Shown: positions 1-13,332, counted from the stretch's first letter. The stretch: 64,000 bases of DNA from Isoetes taiwanensis (GCA_021234155.1 JAJEKV010000083.1:2144608-2208607); one strand, 5' to 3'. Numbers and translations: made by a program. Notes: generated by a model from the sequence alone, not told the origin.

Positions 1-3000
1 ATCGTACTTCGTTCGGTTACGTATTTATCGTTTTGCGTGAGGCCGGGATGCATCTCATCCTCAGAGCTCATTTAATCCACGATCCTTGAGCCTTCATCCT
101 CGAGCTCACTCACCGATATGCTTGGATTGTACTTTCGGCGATCTTCTTCCTCCTTTGTCTACAATGAGTCTTCGTATATCCTTTTTTGCACTTCTAGGTT
201 GTTTGTCTAATCCGCATCATAGGCCTTGAAGTTTGAGTATGCATCGTAACTTATTAGCGTGATCGAACAAAGTCATATGCAGAACCTTCGCCCGTGTTCT
301 ATGGCTGATTGCTTGCTTTGAACTTTGCTCTCTTTCCCTCTGTTTTACCATCTCCAAAGTATAACCCTTTGAAAGCATTGGCATTAGGTTCTCATCGTTG
401 CGCAGTTGAGTGGGAATTCCATCCTCTCTTGTTACCTCACGGTGCACTTTAGCTAGCGAATGGCTTCCCACATTCATCATTGTAGAACAGGGTGACTATA
501 AGGCATTCTACGGATCTGCGGTGAACCAGGATACTCGAGCAACTTGTTGTCTTGGAGTGCGTCTGAGGGCCGGTGTACATGACTCTGTCATCTTCATGCA
601 GGCTAGCCAACTATCTGCTGACCTCTTGATTCTCAACTTGCCTGAGGGAAGTTTGCCCCTGAATGGCGAGTTGGATATGGCCATTGTGACCGCGCAATGG
701 AAGCTTACCGGCATGCGTTAATACGAGAAAAAAAGCTGGGAAGCACCATAAAGCATCGCCTCCCAAGGTGGTTGTGCGGTGAATACTTGTCTCAATATAA
801 TCCAATGATTTGTTTAAGGTCAAATGCTCTTCCCTCCTTTTTACTCTTTGTGATTTCTTTCAAGCTTTTAGAGGGCATTTGAAGAGCATGGAACTAGTAT
901 TAGGGGATGAGTGCGAGATGAATTGAATACACCTCTTTGGAAACTTGCTTGCAGAGATGTGGCATATTTCTTTCACTTGTAAGATGGCCTTCCATCTACA
1001 AGTGAAAATTACAATCACGATGCTGAAATGTAATGTTTCTCAGACTCCAATAGCAATTGACCGGTTGATCTCTCCAGAAAATCCATTCTTTGAAATCATA
1101 AGTTTCTTCAATAACTTCGATGTCACGGGCGAGAAGTTGTAGGAATCTTGGATAACCTCAATCATTCTTTGTTGGTGAGGGAGTTTTTTTCGAACAAGGC
1201 GTTTAGAGAACCCTCTTTGAACTATCGATCAATTTGATGCGTGTATGACCAACAAGCGAGAGGCAATCTTCACCTTCTTGAGATTTGTTTCTCTACTAAC
1301 GCCGCCTGATAAAGCAAACAAGCGCTGATTCTTATTTTCCTTGTCGTGTTGTCTAGGCTGAAGATCGGGAACCCGATGGTATATGTTCTAGATTGAGGAA
1401 AACATTCAATATTGTGATAGTGAGATTTGGATCGGCATGAATGTTTGGATGGTTAAATGCTTGCAAGATAGTTTTCCATTAAATACCATAGCACCAACAA
1501 CATGGAATGTTAGAAATCTTTCCTTCCAATGACATCCCAGCCAGAGCTTTTATTGACAAATGTGGGGTGATCTTCTTAGTCCATTCCATCAATAACGATG
1601 TGGTTAGTGGTTGTTCGATTCTTTCTTCCTATGAACATTAAGTTTCTCGCTTAAAAGTTATTTGTTCTGCAGTGGCATTCGGTTTCTCCTTCAATGCATC
1701 TGAAGTGAAAATGTCTTGGAAAGAACCTAGCACTAAGTAGAACTAGAGGCAAGAACACAAAGTCTGGATGCTTACTTTTAGTGAAGTATCCTTGCATTTT
1801 TGTGCGACTTTAATTCAGGCATGTGGCGCAGGACATCCCTAATGCTTTCTAGGAATGGACCGCTGAAATACCGAACCACGATAAAGTAAGAGTGGCAGAC
1901 AAAGCGTTCTCCCGGCCTCAACACACATCTCCTTATAATTATAAGTAGACTTCTTGTTTAGTGGGGAATTATCCTCCAAGTGGTACATAGGGCTGTTTAG
2001 GGGTTTCTGCAGGGCTCAAAACTATCCGGGAAACACATTGAAGGGCATGGATACGGTTATGCCTCACGGATGGCCAGTAGTCATTGTTGCAGTTCGTGGC
2101 CTTTCTTCAGGCCCGGTCAAGTGGTCTAGCTGCCTAAAGCATGAATCAGTTTGGAGGTTTAGCTGGTGGTGGCCTGGTGTGTAATAAACTTCTCACCATC
2201 ATGGCCTAATATTGGAAGGCTAAGTAGCCTTTGGTCCTAAGCAAGTGTTGGTAGCTATCAAGTCAACCTCAGTTTCTTTGGTCGTCTTAAGCCGTGGTTA
2301 GGAGACACTTGATGCTTTGTAGTCCAAGTATTTGCTTGCCAAAGTGAGAGCCCCTGCGTCATAGGTTCTTTTCTTCTGGGTTTTAGCCGCTCTTGTGTAA
2401 AGTTCACGTAGATTCTTGCCCCCTAGGGGGCACGATTCAGAACATGGAGTCTTGGCTTTGGTGGGTTACCGTCTGAACATCAACGCAAGGGTGTTTCTAG
2501 CCCGTCGAGATCAACATGAGGTGTACTTGTAGGCGAGAGGTTTGGTGTGGGCAGAGTCCACAGGGGAGTGCTCCACAATCTACCAGGAAAAAAGTAATCG
2601 AGGTTAATTGTGAGGTTGACCAGCTCTGACGTGTCGTGCAGAACCACGGGGAGTTCGCGTGTTGCTTTGTTGCTCCCACTTGTTGTAGAAACATTTTCGC
2701 GTGTGGATGGAGTTGAGAGTGAGTTTGCCTCAGGATTTAGCCCTCACGGTGGACTATGAGGCGGTGGAAGTGGGAGTAGGTAGTCGACCCCTCTCTAACT
2801 GTGTTGGAGTAAAGCGCATTGGTGGGGCAAGCGGCGTTCGAGAGCTGGGTGTGGTGGAGTAAATTGAAGGCGGTGGTAGGCCAGGAGGTGGGTAGTCAGA
2901 TGGCTCCATGAGTACAGGGGGTTTAGAGATGTAGCCGAGGCCGAATTTTCAAAGCTACTTCAGGTGTGGTGAGGAGGTGTGAATGTCATTCGGGGAGGAA

Positions 3001-3107
3001 GCTGAGGAAAGCGGGAGTTAAGGCTCTGCCGAGTTCTTTCTCGACCATACTCAAAGGGTTTTGCGTCCTGCTTGTGCCATTTCTCGGCTTGACGGTAAAA
3101 GTTTACA
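1..3107. other. unassigned intergenic DNA
   Basis: No open frame here is longer than about 110 codons, and none shows a family motif that I recognise. The composition is mixed and moderately GC-rich towards 2.4-3.0 kb. I saw no LTR, poly(A) tract or inverted terminal repeat. It is probably decayed mobile DNA, but I cannot assign it. Confidence 0.5.
2417..2432. repeat. 16-bp perfect palindrome
   Basis: TGCCCCCTAGGGGGCA reads the same on both strands. It stands alone, with no neighbouring gene or repeat to give it a role. Confidence 0.6.
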
Positions 3108-3830
3108 GGGATGGTATAAATTTATCTGAGAGAAGGCAAACTTGGTGTTGTATAAATTTATCTGAGAGATAATTATAGGTATACGGAGAGCAGGAGAAAA
3201 GAAAGCATTACTCAAATTTATCTGAAAACTCTGAGGCAGTTGTGGTAGCTTTATGGAGAAGTGCTATCTGAAAGCGGCCACCTAGCCAGTACTTAAGCCC
3301 GTGGCAATACCACAGTATTTCTACATACGGCTAGCTTTAGGAGTCCAAAGGCTTCGAGAACAGCCTTATATACCCTCAAATTGCTTCTCAGAGGGCGGCT
3401 ACCGGGGCCATACGACCAAAACTGGCCACGTGAAGTCTACTGCTCCGGAAATGCTTGTTTTGAACCTCGCGTTTATAATGCATTTGAGTTTAAGCCGCGG
3501 TCGGTATAAATTTATCACCGTGGATTTACGGCGGTATAAATTTATAAAACAGTACCACCGATGTTTGGGCGGTATAAATTTATCACCGCTGAGCAGCGGT
3601 ATAAATTCTCTGCGTAAGTGCGGGCCGGTATAAATTTATCTGCTTCGTGCTTCAATTATAACTTTATCGTTCGAACCATTTAAATTATAAATTTATCACC
3701 ATTTGTGTTCAGCGGTATAAATTTATACATTTCGTGCTTTCAACGGTATCGTTATGCCATTTCGAGAACCATTCGGTATAAATTTATCACAGAGCGTATT
3801 CGGCGATTATAAAATTTATCTGGTTCGAAC
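3108..3830. repeat. interspersed TATAAATTTATA palindrome cluster 1
   Basis: About a dozen copies of a core close to GGTATAAATTTATC occur here (for example near 3115, 3150, 3505, 3535, 3573, 3600, 3629, 3687, 3716, 3777 and 3812). The central TATAAATTTATA is self-complementary. The sequence between cores, about 15-45 bp, is not conserved from unit to unit, so this is not an ordinary tandem repeat. From 3500 on the core is usually preceded by CGG or GCGG and followed by CACCG, CTG or ATAC. Its function is unknown. Confidence 0.7.
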
Positions 3831-5997
3831 CATTTGGAATCTTGGTGTCTAGTGCTTAAAAGAATGGTCGGTGTAATATTTTGTATATTGTTGTGTTTTA
3901 AGCAATTGACTGGAAATAAAGCGTTAATTTAGTGTCGATTTTATGCCCTTTTCGGCCTCTTTTTTTCTTGTTTTTGTTTCAAAAGTCGAAAAAGGTTACG
4001 TTTCTTGTTTTAAGAGAGAAATGGTTTTCACATTTTTTCGAGTCCACAAAATCAAGTTTTGTACACAAAGGCCAACCATCAAAGTACGCACCACGAGCCC
4101 TGAGACTTGAACTTCACCAGACGGTTTAATGCGTCCGCAGTGAAGGCAAACCCAGCGAAGTGTATACCTTCTTGTGCCACTGATCGAGGGAAGGGCAAAT
4201 TACAAGGCGGGGGCTTCACCCCTTTATATAGAGCATATGGCATGTCGCGTTTTGAGGTGGCGAGCCTAAATTATCACGGCTTTTAAATGAAACCCCCAAC
4301 CATGCGATACATATGAATTTTAATTTTGGCCCTTGTCAGTACATGTACTCCCGTTCCCAACTAACGTCGCCGCGCACCCATACATATCTGGAATGTTGGT
4401 GGAGTGTTTATCATACATATCTCTCTTTGGAATGTTGGCCAATGTTTTATAAACCATTAGCCAATGTTGTAATGGTTTATAATTTTCAAATGTTATTACG
4501 GTTGGCCAATGGACTATAATGTTGGCATATGGGATGTTGAATTGTTGTCTAACCCTATAGTAGTTATGGTCCTAACCCTATACCCCTACAGGATCCATCT
4601 TGAGCCATTTCGCCCACCACGCCGTCACGGAGTACTCAAATTGCGGTTTCGATACGGCCGTATACGATATTTGCTTGTGATAAAAACCCCCTACGATCCG
4701 ATGTTGGTCCATACTTTGGTTCAACATGAGTCCAGTACAAAGGGGCATTGATTATTACCTGGTGGTGAAATGATAAGCCTTGTTACTCTGAAGAAGCGAT
4801 GATGAAGTTTTTGATCACGATTACAACCAGACAAGGAGATTGGTTTACTATGTTCTCAATAGTAAAATGCTTAGAATAAGCATTAAAGAGCGTCTATGAT
4901 TACATTGCGGACATTTTAAAACGGCTTTGTAAAGTTATTCTTAGTTGCTTTTCAGGTACTTATAAATTTATAAGTGTTCTCTAGCAATTAAATTCTGAGG
5001 ACCTAGAAGTTTTGATGTAGGTGAAGTCAATGCGAGAAAGCGATGTTGGTCAAGGGCCACATGGTGCAAGTAATGCTCGAGAGAGGAAGATAGGGAGGAA
5101 GTATTAGAGGAAGAGGAAGAGGGAAGACGGTCGTCACAAAGGGAAGGGTAGGAAGCATTCCACAGTAGTAGATACGACCTCCTACCAAGAAAAAGTCTAG
5201 AACCCTGAGAGTCCTTGACTATAAATTCGTGAAGCTCTTGAAGGCTCTGGGCGGATATCGTTGTGAAGCCCATGAGATAAATTAGGAGTGCTATTCTCAA
5301 AGCGGGTTAAATGAAACAAAAGCTGCTCAAATGAGACCATTTCTTTGACACTAAGCATTAAGAGGCCACCAAAAATGAAAGATGGAGATTCGGAGTGCTT
5401 GAGGTCAAGAGTTGTCTGTGACACATGTGGCTATCCTTAAGCAAAGAATGAGAAGGAATCCTCATGCCCATGTGTCGCCACTAGTTGTGATGGTAGGCGG
5501 AAGTCAGTGCAACCAATTAAAAAGACGCTACAAAAGCTGATTTACAGAAGGTGCACTATTATGTTCTTGGAAGCATAGTTATAAAGCAAGAAAATAACTC
5601 TCGAAGAGTCACGGAAGAGTGTGGAAACACATATCTATAATGGGGTAATGACAGAGGGCGAAAGTCATTCTTGGTGAGTGCAATCTAGACAATGACTTGG
5701 GGTAAAGATGAGCCTAATAGACAAGATTATTTCATGCCGCAGAGAGTCACGTGGATTTCAAACAGGTGGGCGAGCACAAAACAAAAGAACAAGCAAGGCT
5801 TGAGAAGCCTGTGTAATGATCTTTGCCTCGGTTATGATTAGGATAAGAAACCATTTATGAACACGTCAAACAATAAATGCTTTATTTCGGCTTTTGAGGA
5901 AGTTGGTCAAGTAAGAAGTAAAAGCTTCAATTCGATCTTTTTGTAGGTAGCTATGTTTGGCGTGGTTAGAAGTTTGTAATGGCCGAGATTGGCCCGG
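3831..5997. other. unassigned intergenic DNA
   Basis: No recognisable coding region. A 110-codon minus-strand frame ends near 4968 and starts with a hydrophobic stretch, but it has no family motif and no supporting neighbour. I treat it as chance. Confidence 0.45.
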
Positions 5998-6425
5998 TAT
6001 AAATTTATCTAGTGCGGGAGCGTAAATTTATCGTGCGGTTCGCGGTATAAATTTATCTGAGACGAACACGATAAATTTATCACGTGCGAATTACGTGATA
6101 TAAATTTATCTGCATGCTACCGAACCTGAGTATATAAATTTATCACAGAGACCAGGCCGCAGTATAAATTTATCACGATGCGGGAATCCATGATATAAAT
6201 TATTCTTAAGATGAAGTGATATAAATTTATCTGTGACCCGTTGATATAAATTTATACCGTGCGAGGTCATGATAAATTCTCAAAGTCACCCAGCGTATAT
6301 AAATTGCTCACAGCTGACGGTATATGATATAAATTTATACCGTGCCGTAGCTGATATAAATTTATCTGCTTGTTTCCGTCGGTCGCGGTATAAATTTATC
6401 GTGACGGGCGGTATAAATTTATCAC
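5998..6425. repeat. interspersed TATAAATTTATA palindrome cluster 2
   Basis: Sixteen cores of the form (G)(G/A)TATAAATTTAT(C/A) lie near 5998, 6023, 6046, 6070, 6099, 6133, 6163, 6195, 6220, 6245, 6271, 6297, 6329, 6355, 6389 and 6412. Spacing is 23-34 bp, about 27 on average. The cores are nearly invariant, while the 12-22 bp between them differ almost every time and are much richer in G and C. This is the densest of the three clusters. Confidence 0.8.
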
Positions 6426-7480
6426 AGAGCCCGAACCATGCATTGCACAGTCGTAGTGCCCATCTTCTTATGCCATTCAACACTAAACTTCGTTTGACCA
6501 TTACAGTGTAGGATCTTCAAAATTTTTGTATGTTCGAAGATGGGGCTTAAAAGAACAAGCTAGCTTAGCGAGGAAAGAAACCAAAGAAAGGTGGTGAATC
6601 AAAACAAAAATACTTGAGCATTGTACCACTGGAGGCCTTTGATTCTGAGTCTCAAAAACAAAAAAGAAATATTTGTTCGCTGTTTGGAAAAAGTAGTTGC
6701 GAATTCACATTAGGCGAGATGGCCAGGAAGCTAAGGCATTAAGCCTCATTTGCTATGCCATGTTTTTCTACCTTTTGTCTTCTGATATAAAACCCTTTGC
6801 GGTCCCGGAAAGACATTGTCACTTGCGGGCCGAGTTAATGAAGCGGCTCAACCTAGAGGAGGAGTGCAAACTTTTATGCAAGTTGCACCCGCGAGGGCAA
6901 TTATCATCGAGGCTCTGTGTTAAGCCGATTAATTTTGAATTAGAAAGTTGCAAAATATGTTATGTGTTTGCCTTTGTCTCACATTACATATAACTACGGA
7001 GACAAGAAGAAGGGGCTACCAAAACTGGATTTTAAACACAGTTCGTGAGACCCGGAGGAAGAGAACAAAGGAAGCAAGGCAATTGAGCGAATTAAAGAGG
7101 TCGCCACTACGGTTTGGTTGTACATATGAGTTTCGCACATTTAGTCGAGGACGTCAGGAGTCTGAGGTTGTTTAGAATTGATTGTCTGGTAGGGGACTCT
7201 TTAGACAAACAAAGTTTACATTATGCATTCGCAGATATTCCTTGGATTTCAAATAAAGGATGGCGCTTTTGATAGGAGAGCTTTCACTTTCATTACCGTC
7301 CAGGTCTTTCTGGATGGCCTAAAAGAAGTCCGACATCGAAAGCTGGAGGTCATCATTTTTCATTCCAGGCTATGAGACCCGATGTCGATTAGCCAAACCT
7401 ATGGGGGTGATGCATGTAGAAGCCGAAAGCTGGATTTGGTAAACCCTGAATTAAGCAGCTTTTTTTTTTTACGAGGTAAC
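6426..7480. other. unassigned intergenic DNA
   Basis: Open frames of 75-98 codons are present (6697-7175), but none has a motif I recognise. A run of ten T lies near 7460. No repeat ends were seen. Confidence 0.45.
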
Positions 7481-7481
7481 T

Positions 7482-7650
7482 CCACGGTATAAATTTATAC
7501 CACATCGTCTTAAGGTTTAAATTTTAAAGGTTTGGAACAAGCCAGGTGGTATGGAATTATCTGTGAGGAGCGATATGCGTATAGGATTTATCTGACTACG
7601 CCGTGGTATAAATTTTGCGACGAACTAGCCCAGTGGTATAAAGTTTATCT
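7482..7650. repeat. interspersed TATAAATTTATA palindrome cluster 3 (decayed)
   Basis: One good copy (near 7484, GGTATAAATTTATACC) and several degenerate ones (near 7515, 7552, 7603 and 7633) keep the same spacing class of roughly 30-45 bp. It looks like a worn version of the clusters at 3.1-3.8 and 6.0-6.4 kb. Confidence 0.55.
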
Positions 7651-9491
7651 TTTAGCCACACCTCTTTAGGGCCTTATTTTCCTTGTTTTCTTTTTACTAA
7701 TTTCTAATTAACATCTTGGGAGGCCGAAAAACTGAGCGATCAAGGGTCATGTGGTGGTGGTCCGTAGCAGGTGAAATTTTGTTGAGCATTTTCATATAGG
7801 TTTTCGGTAGCGGACACAAAAACCATGAAGTTCATTTTAACCACCGCAGGAATAGGAAGGCTCCTCCACACCAATGCATTCCAGTTCCCATTTATTCTGC
7901 GAAATTAAGAGACCACAATGACAAAGTGGTAGTATCATAGAAGCCCGCAATCTTATTAATAATTTGATCACGGTGGTTTCCTTAAGAACGGATCTTAGAT
8001 GCCTTTTTCGGATCGGGCACCACGGCCCAGTTCGCCATGGTAGTAATGCCGTCTCGGTCGGTATGACCGAGATAAAGTAAGTTCATCGAGGACCGGGGAT
8101 AAGCTCTTGAATCCTTTCTGATGAAACGAAAGGCTAAGGGAGCAGTTGCAGCGATGCTAAGAACACTTACGAAATCTGACCTCCATAGGAAAGATGGGGA
8201 GGTGGAGTTTGTGAGCTTAGACTGTGGTGCAGAGCGAGGAGAAACGCCTATGCAGTGGAGTGCGGAATCGGAAAGGAGGCATCTGTGTAAGCTAAAGAGC
8301 GGATCCTAAGGAGCGAGAGTCACAGTGGTGGAAGAGAGCCACCTCTCCCACCTCTCATTATAAGGAATTTATCTGAGGGCAAAGTTCTTCTTCTGCTTTG
8401 GCTATTAAGTATTATTGCCATTTATTTTTGATGAAGATTTACTGGTAGAAGCATGCTCTTTAACGGTCGCTTAATTGAAACCAACTCTTTCTTGCTCCGA
8501 GTTTCACACTCTTTGTGCAATGTTTGACTTTTTGAGTACTTATATTAAGCTTGCAAAAAACAATCCTATATTTCATACCGGTTTTAACAATAAATACTGC
8601 GGGTTATCAGCATTAATGTCTCTCTCACTCAAAACAAGCATTTTGTTTTTGCCCTCTTTAAAAATGAAAAGGCTTCAAAATGTTGCTTTTTGGGGTATCG
8701 AGATGCTAATTACTCAACAATCTATTTTGCTCCTATTTTGTGTGTGTTTTAAGCTTTCAGATTTTATAAAGGAATCTTTCAAGCACTTCTTAAATAAGTC
8801 GTTTCATTTAAACATATTTAAAGAGCGACATGCAATTCGTGGCTTGTCTTTGGGAAAGAGAATGTGAATCATTTTTTGGTAAAGGGTGGGAGCACATTCT
8901 TATGAGAATGCATTGAAGGAGGGATGGGTGTGCTTTTTTGTATGTGGTTTTAGATGTAAAACACATATGTCGGTCGTTGTTTGTGATGGCATCCTACGGA
9001 GGGGCTTGAAAAGAAATGAACTTCAAAAGTACGCCAACAACAATGGTCGCAGGGGAGAGGCAAGTAGTTCAGGCTGCGAACAATAATGTTGAGTGGGAGG
9101 CTTAGAAGTTAATAAGAAGAGGCGTCGTGATGATGAAAGATTTACATGCCCGACTTCTTACGGTGATTGATGAAATTTGGAAACAACTTGTGATTTCTTT
9201 TCATATGCATAGGATGTTATTGCATGCATTTACCTCCCTCAATCCGGCTAAGAGGACACGGATGCTTGATAAATGCCAAGAAAGGTGAGACAATTACAAT
9301 TAAAGGCCGTAGAGGGGAGGGGGATCAGAGGAGTATTGTCGAGTGTTTGGTGAGAAGTGGGAGGATTTTAAAGAGCTATTTGGGTTGGAGCTTGAGTGAC
9401 ATTCTTAAATTCGAAGCTTAGGGTTCCTCTTAGCCAATATGACCATCTGAAGGATGGTTTTAATAGTGTTTATGTTAGAAAGATCTGAGAA
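7651..9491. other. unassigned DNA with a 130-codon open frame of unknown origin
   Basis: The longest frame (8475-8867, plus) is rich in Phe, Leu and Lys, in keeping with AT-rich non-coding DNA, and shows no domain that I know. A short frame at 9224-9421 is also unrecognised. I see no promoter, splice pattern or neighbour that would support a gene. Confidence 0.4.
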
Positions 9492-9930
9492 TTTTTTTTT
9501 TTTTTTTGAAGAGCGTGTTCTACTTCATATTATACACTCAAAATATTACAAAGTACTTCGAGGAAGTAAGAAATGTCCGAGCATCAATCACTTTTGAATG
9601 ATCACTCCATATTAGATTTTAATGCAGTCGAGGCCAATTGGGCATCTGAGAAAGCAATTATATACAACTTCTTACGAATTTCTTGGAAGCACCACGAGGA
9701 AGAAGCTCGCTTATCATAAAGACCTTTCTTAAGCCAACCATACCTCCACATATTAGCCAAGACTTTGCCATGTGAAATGCAATCCTTTAAGAAGCTGAGT
9801 CCAGCAGTTTGGATAAATACCAAAGAAAGTCTTGACTATCAAAAGATACTCCAAAAAGAAGTCGGCCCGAGGGACCTAAGATTCTCAACTCGCACACAAA
9901 TATAAGCAGGTGCTCCAATGTTTCATTGCA
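9492..9930 (-). mobile_element. probable 3' end of a decayed LINE (non-LTR retrotransposon)
   Basis: A run of 16 T at 9492-9507 is a poly(A) tail when read on the minus strand. Upstream of it on that strand the conceptual product contains CNETLEHLL, which resembles the Cys/His zinc-binding segment found after plant LINE reverse transcriptases. A separate frame of about 70 codons (9602-9823) follows, containing WRYGWLKKGLYDKR, the kind of basic Trp-rich end usual after that domain. The frames are not continuous, so it is defective. No target-site duplication was found. It is weaker than the LINE at 61.9 kb because neither the reverse transcriptase core nor the 5' end is visible. Confidence 0.4.
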
Positions 9931-11331
9931 AGCTCACATTAAGGCAAAGTGGATAGTAGTAGCTTACATTGCTACTAAATGGTAATACATAAATTATTTT
10001 GTGTACATGTATCCAACATATCTTTGTCATAAAATAACTAAGAATGCACGTGGTTTGATGTAGTTGGAACATCAAAGATTTTACTATATTAATAGAACTT
10101 TTCTTGTAATACATTACAGTAAATGTAAGATATCGATTATTTTGTGTTTTGTTGTTGTACATCATATAATCTCAACATCATCCTCCCATTGATTCATTTT
10201 ATTTTCCAATTTACCCCGATGAATGAATGTAACATTATTGAAAAAGTATGGGCATTGTAAAAGCGAAAAGGTAGACTAAATACCTTGAATAGGGGCGGAT
10301 TGACATCCTCACGTAGCTTGAGAAGAGCGGTTTTGAATTTATTGCTTCCTTCGACGATCCACCTCGATCCTTCTTTGGCAAGAAAACATGGCGTCACCTA
10401 GTAACAAAGTTGGAAGGTCGCTTGGATAAAGCAGGCTCTCAAAGAAAAGGCTGCCAAAAATAACTTTGTATCGTATGAAAATTTGGAATTTCAAATGAAT
10501 CAAATGGAGTTTGAAATATTAAGGTGAGACAAAATAATAATGATAAGGACTTAATTTAAAACCGTCCTGCGGTTTTAAACGAACATTGCTTTATCCGAAA
10601 GCCTTAGTTAACCTAATCTGCTGTATTTAGCTACTACGTGATTTCAAGGGAACTCAAGGCGGAAACTTCCTCAGGAATGTACATAGAAGTCGGCAAGCAT
10701 CTCATTCCTTTTTCTATAAGATTTTTAGATAATAAAAGCGTCTAAATAGGCAATAATCTATATAGTGTCGGTGAGGTCTTTCATATTAACTACAAATCGA
10801 GGAAAGAAAATTAGGATTATGCAGATCGATTCCATCAATCCATTTGCAAATTCTCATGGAATTTGGCTCAATGATAAGTATGTCGATTCCCCGAGTCATT
10901 CTTTAGCGTTATGGATGAGGGCTTTACCTACATAAATATCGATTAGGGATATTAAAGTTAATTGAAACATTAGAACTTTTGTTGCATGGCTAAAACCCGG
11001 TTAAAAGGTATGTAACAAATTATTATTTTAAAGAGAAAGATAGGCGTGAACAAAAATGTTGTATTGATTGATAAAATTCATTCTCAATTTGGATAAACCA
11101 GTTATACAAAATCGTCAGCTCGAATAATAATTAATCTCCCTGCAAAATCCTACTTGGTCAAGCCGACCCTCTTTTGATGGCAGCGGGGCTATCGATCTTT
11201 GAGCAAATGATGGATAAAAAGCAAAGAATAGATCCTCAAAATTGCATCTCGGTTGAACCTTAGGGATTCACCTATATATGATATATTTATATGGCATCTG
11301 CGTTCTTAAATTATTGGCAAAAATCATTTGC

Positions 11332-11356
11332 AAATAGAATAGAATAGAATAAGAAT
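11332..11356. repeat. AGAAT pentanucleotide microsatellite
   Basis: Four or five imperfect copies of a TAGAA/AGAAT unit. A second patch with the same unit occurs at 12,981-13,003. Confidence 0.7.
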
Positions 11357-12980
11357 GAATTTTTGCGTCCACGAAGACCAAGAGGCCATGGGACCCATAC
11401 AATGGCCTAGTACACCATTACTAAACACTTTGGACATAAAAGTAGGAATAACCAATAGGTATTTGCATAAGGCTAAATATTTACGAATCTTGAAGAAGTG
11501 ACTTTAAAAGAAGTTTGAAGGCACATTTTTACGATATCTTCAAAATTATTGACCAAACTTTGGCTTACAAACATGTCCTACAGTAATAGTATGGGATCTG
11601 TATATGCTCCTAGGGGGGTTCTTTGACGATAGTATGGAAGTCTGTGCTAAGGGTTCTTTTATTCCAATAGTATGGCATCTATTACTTTTGACCACCGTAT
11701 ACTTAAGCTGATTAGGAAGATTCATACGTGCCTATTGCTTAGTTGCCTGACAATCGAATCTAAAGAAGACGACACTCATCGTAGATGACACTAAGTGTTT
11801 TCTTTAATGGAATAAGCCGTAATGCACCTCCTTATCATCGAACAACTGGAGCGATGATTTATTTAACTAAATTCATAGATGTTATAAGAAGGTCTTGTTG
11901 CAAACAAAGGAAGAGCTATGGCTGATGTTGATACGGAGCATCGAGTTAGATAGAACAGTATATCCTATCCTTTCTTAGAAAAATATGTAGAGGAAGGGAT
12001 TTATTATCCAATTATTAAATAAAACAAACTGCAATGTGTATCACTATATGCATTTTCCAACTGTTCAATTTGTTTGTATGTTGCATGATTGCAATAATTT
12101 CCTCATGGATTTTTAATAAGAGGTAGAAACAACAGTATAATACATCGTTTACCTTCACATTTGCACATTACAAATGGGGCTCCAAAGTGGCATGATTTTT
12201 AAAGCGGACATAATCCCAAAATAAATAAATGATGGTTTCATCTTGAAGTTGGTGAAAGCCAGTCTTGTAAACACCGCACATCTGCAATCATATAAAATGA
12301 AATGGAGATGCTTATGCAAGAGGATGCAAGTTTAGGTGGCATTGGCGACTATAATTGTGTCCATAGTTATTCTAACATAGGGCAAAGTCCCCATAAGAAC
12401 CACATGATCTTAAGGATAAAAGATGCTCCACATTCCATATACATATGATGAAATTGGCCAACCCGATGGATAGCTCCATTACAACCCTAAGAACTCCAAA
12501 AAAAAAAAAAGAATGCAGAAGCACAAACACATAAGTACATGCAGGAAGAAAAAGAACATTGATTGCAGGTTCAGCTTTCCTAAACCACCAAAGGATTAGA
12601 CGTGCATTCTACAACCGTATGAATGTGAGCGACATAAATGCAATGTGATGAAAGACCGGAAGCAACAACTGAAAGATTGATTGAAGGAAAATGGAAAAGA
12701 CATTAGCAAATGGAAAAGACATTAGCAAACAGTACAATGACATGCTAATCGACACGGATTGATCAGATAGTTACAATACTTCAATATCGTAGCATATGGT
12801 TTATAGGGGCTAAAAGTTTTCTTGAAGAGGAAGGTGGAACATTGCAAAGTTAACTTAATGCATTCAATTTAAGGATTGCTCTAATGTAGAGAGCAAACAC
12901 CGATTTCCAATACATCTTCAATGCATATGGCATTGCCAGAAAAAGTCTCTCATACACAAGCCTTGAATCAGATACATTAT

Positions 12981-13003
12981 GAATAGAATAGAATAGAATA
13001 TAA
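12981..13003. repeat. AGAAT pentanucleotide microsatellite
   Basis: Four copies of a TAGAA unit, the same motif as at 11.33 kb. Confidence 0.7.
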
Positions 13004-13332
13004 TAGTCATTCAAACATGCAACGAGAACAACATGCATGCTATAGAAAGAATCCAGAAAATAGGCAGTGTATTAATACGATGCCAAGAGATCTCTGTATC
13101 CGAGGCCATAATGCTAGTGCTTGGACTGCATACCTTCTCAAAGGACCTTCCTTCTCGAAAGAAAAGAGGAACTAAAATTACTGGATTCAAATAGCATTGA
13201 TATCTACAAAGTAATGTCATCACCAAGTACATCAATAGGCATTCAGAATTGCAAGGCCTTAGTCTAGCTACTGGAATCATTGCAAAATTTCAAAGAAAAA
13301 GACAGGATAGAAAGACTACTTTTTAAGTTTGA

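Larger units (their letters stand above)
9931..13330. other. unassigned AT-rich intergenic DNA
   Basis: This stretch is AT-rich with no frame longer than about 90 codons. It holds two short AGAAT microsatellites and a 20-bp tandem duplication near 12,690-12,730 (GGAAAAGACATTAGCAAA twice). I see nothing else that can be named. Confidence 0.5.

Noticed and set aside
4968-5424. Secreted small protein on the minus strand (hydrophobic start MRIALLIYLMGF)
   Set aside because: Single frame with a Ser-rich low-complexity body, no family motif, no promoter or splice support, in a region of decayed DNA.
5998-6425. CRISPR array
   Set aside because: The core is only 10-14 bp, the spacing is irregular (23-34 bp), the DNA is a plant nuclear type, and no Cas-like gene is present.
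8475-8867. 130-codon open frame as a gene
   Set aside because: Composition is that of translated AT-rich DNA, and no domain or neighbour supports it.
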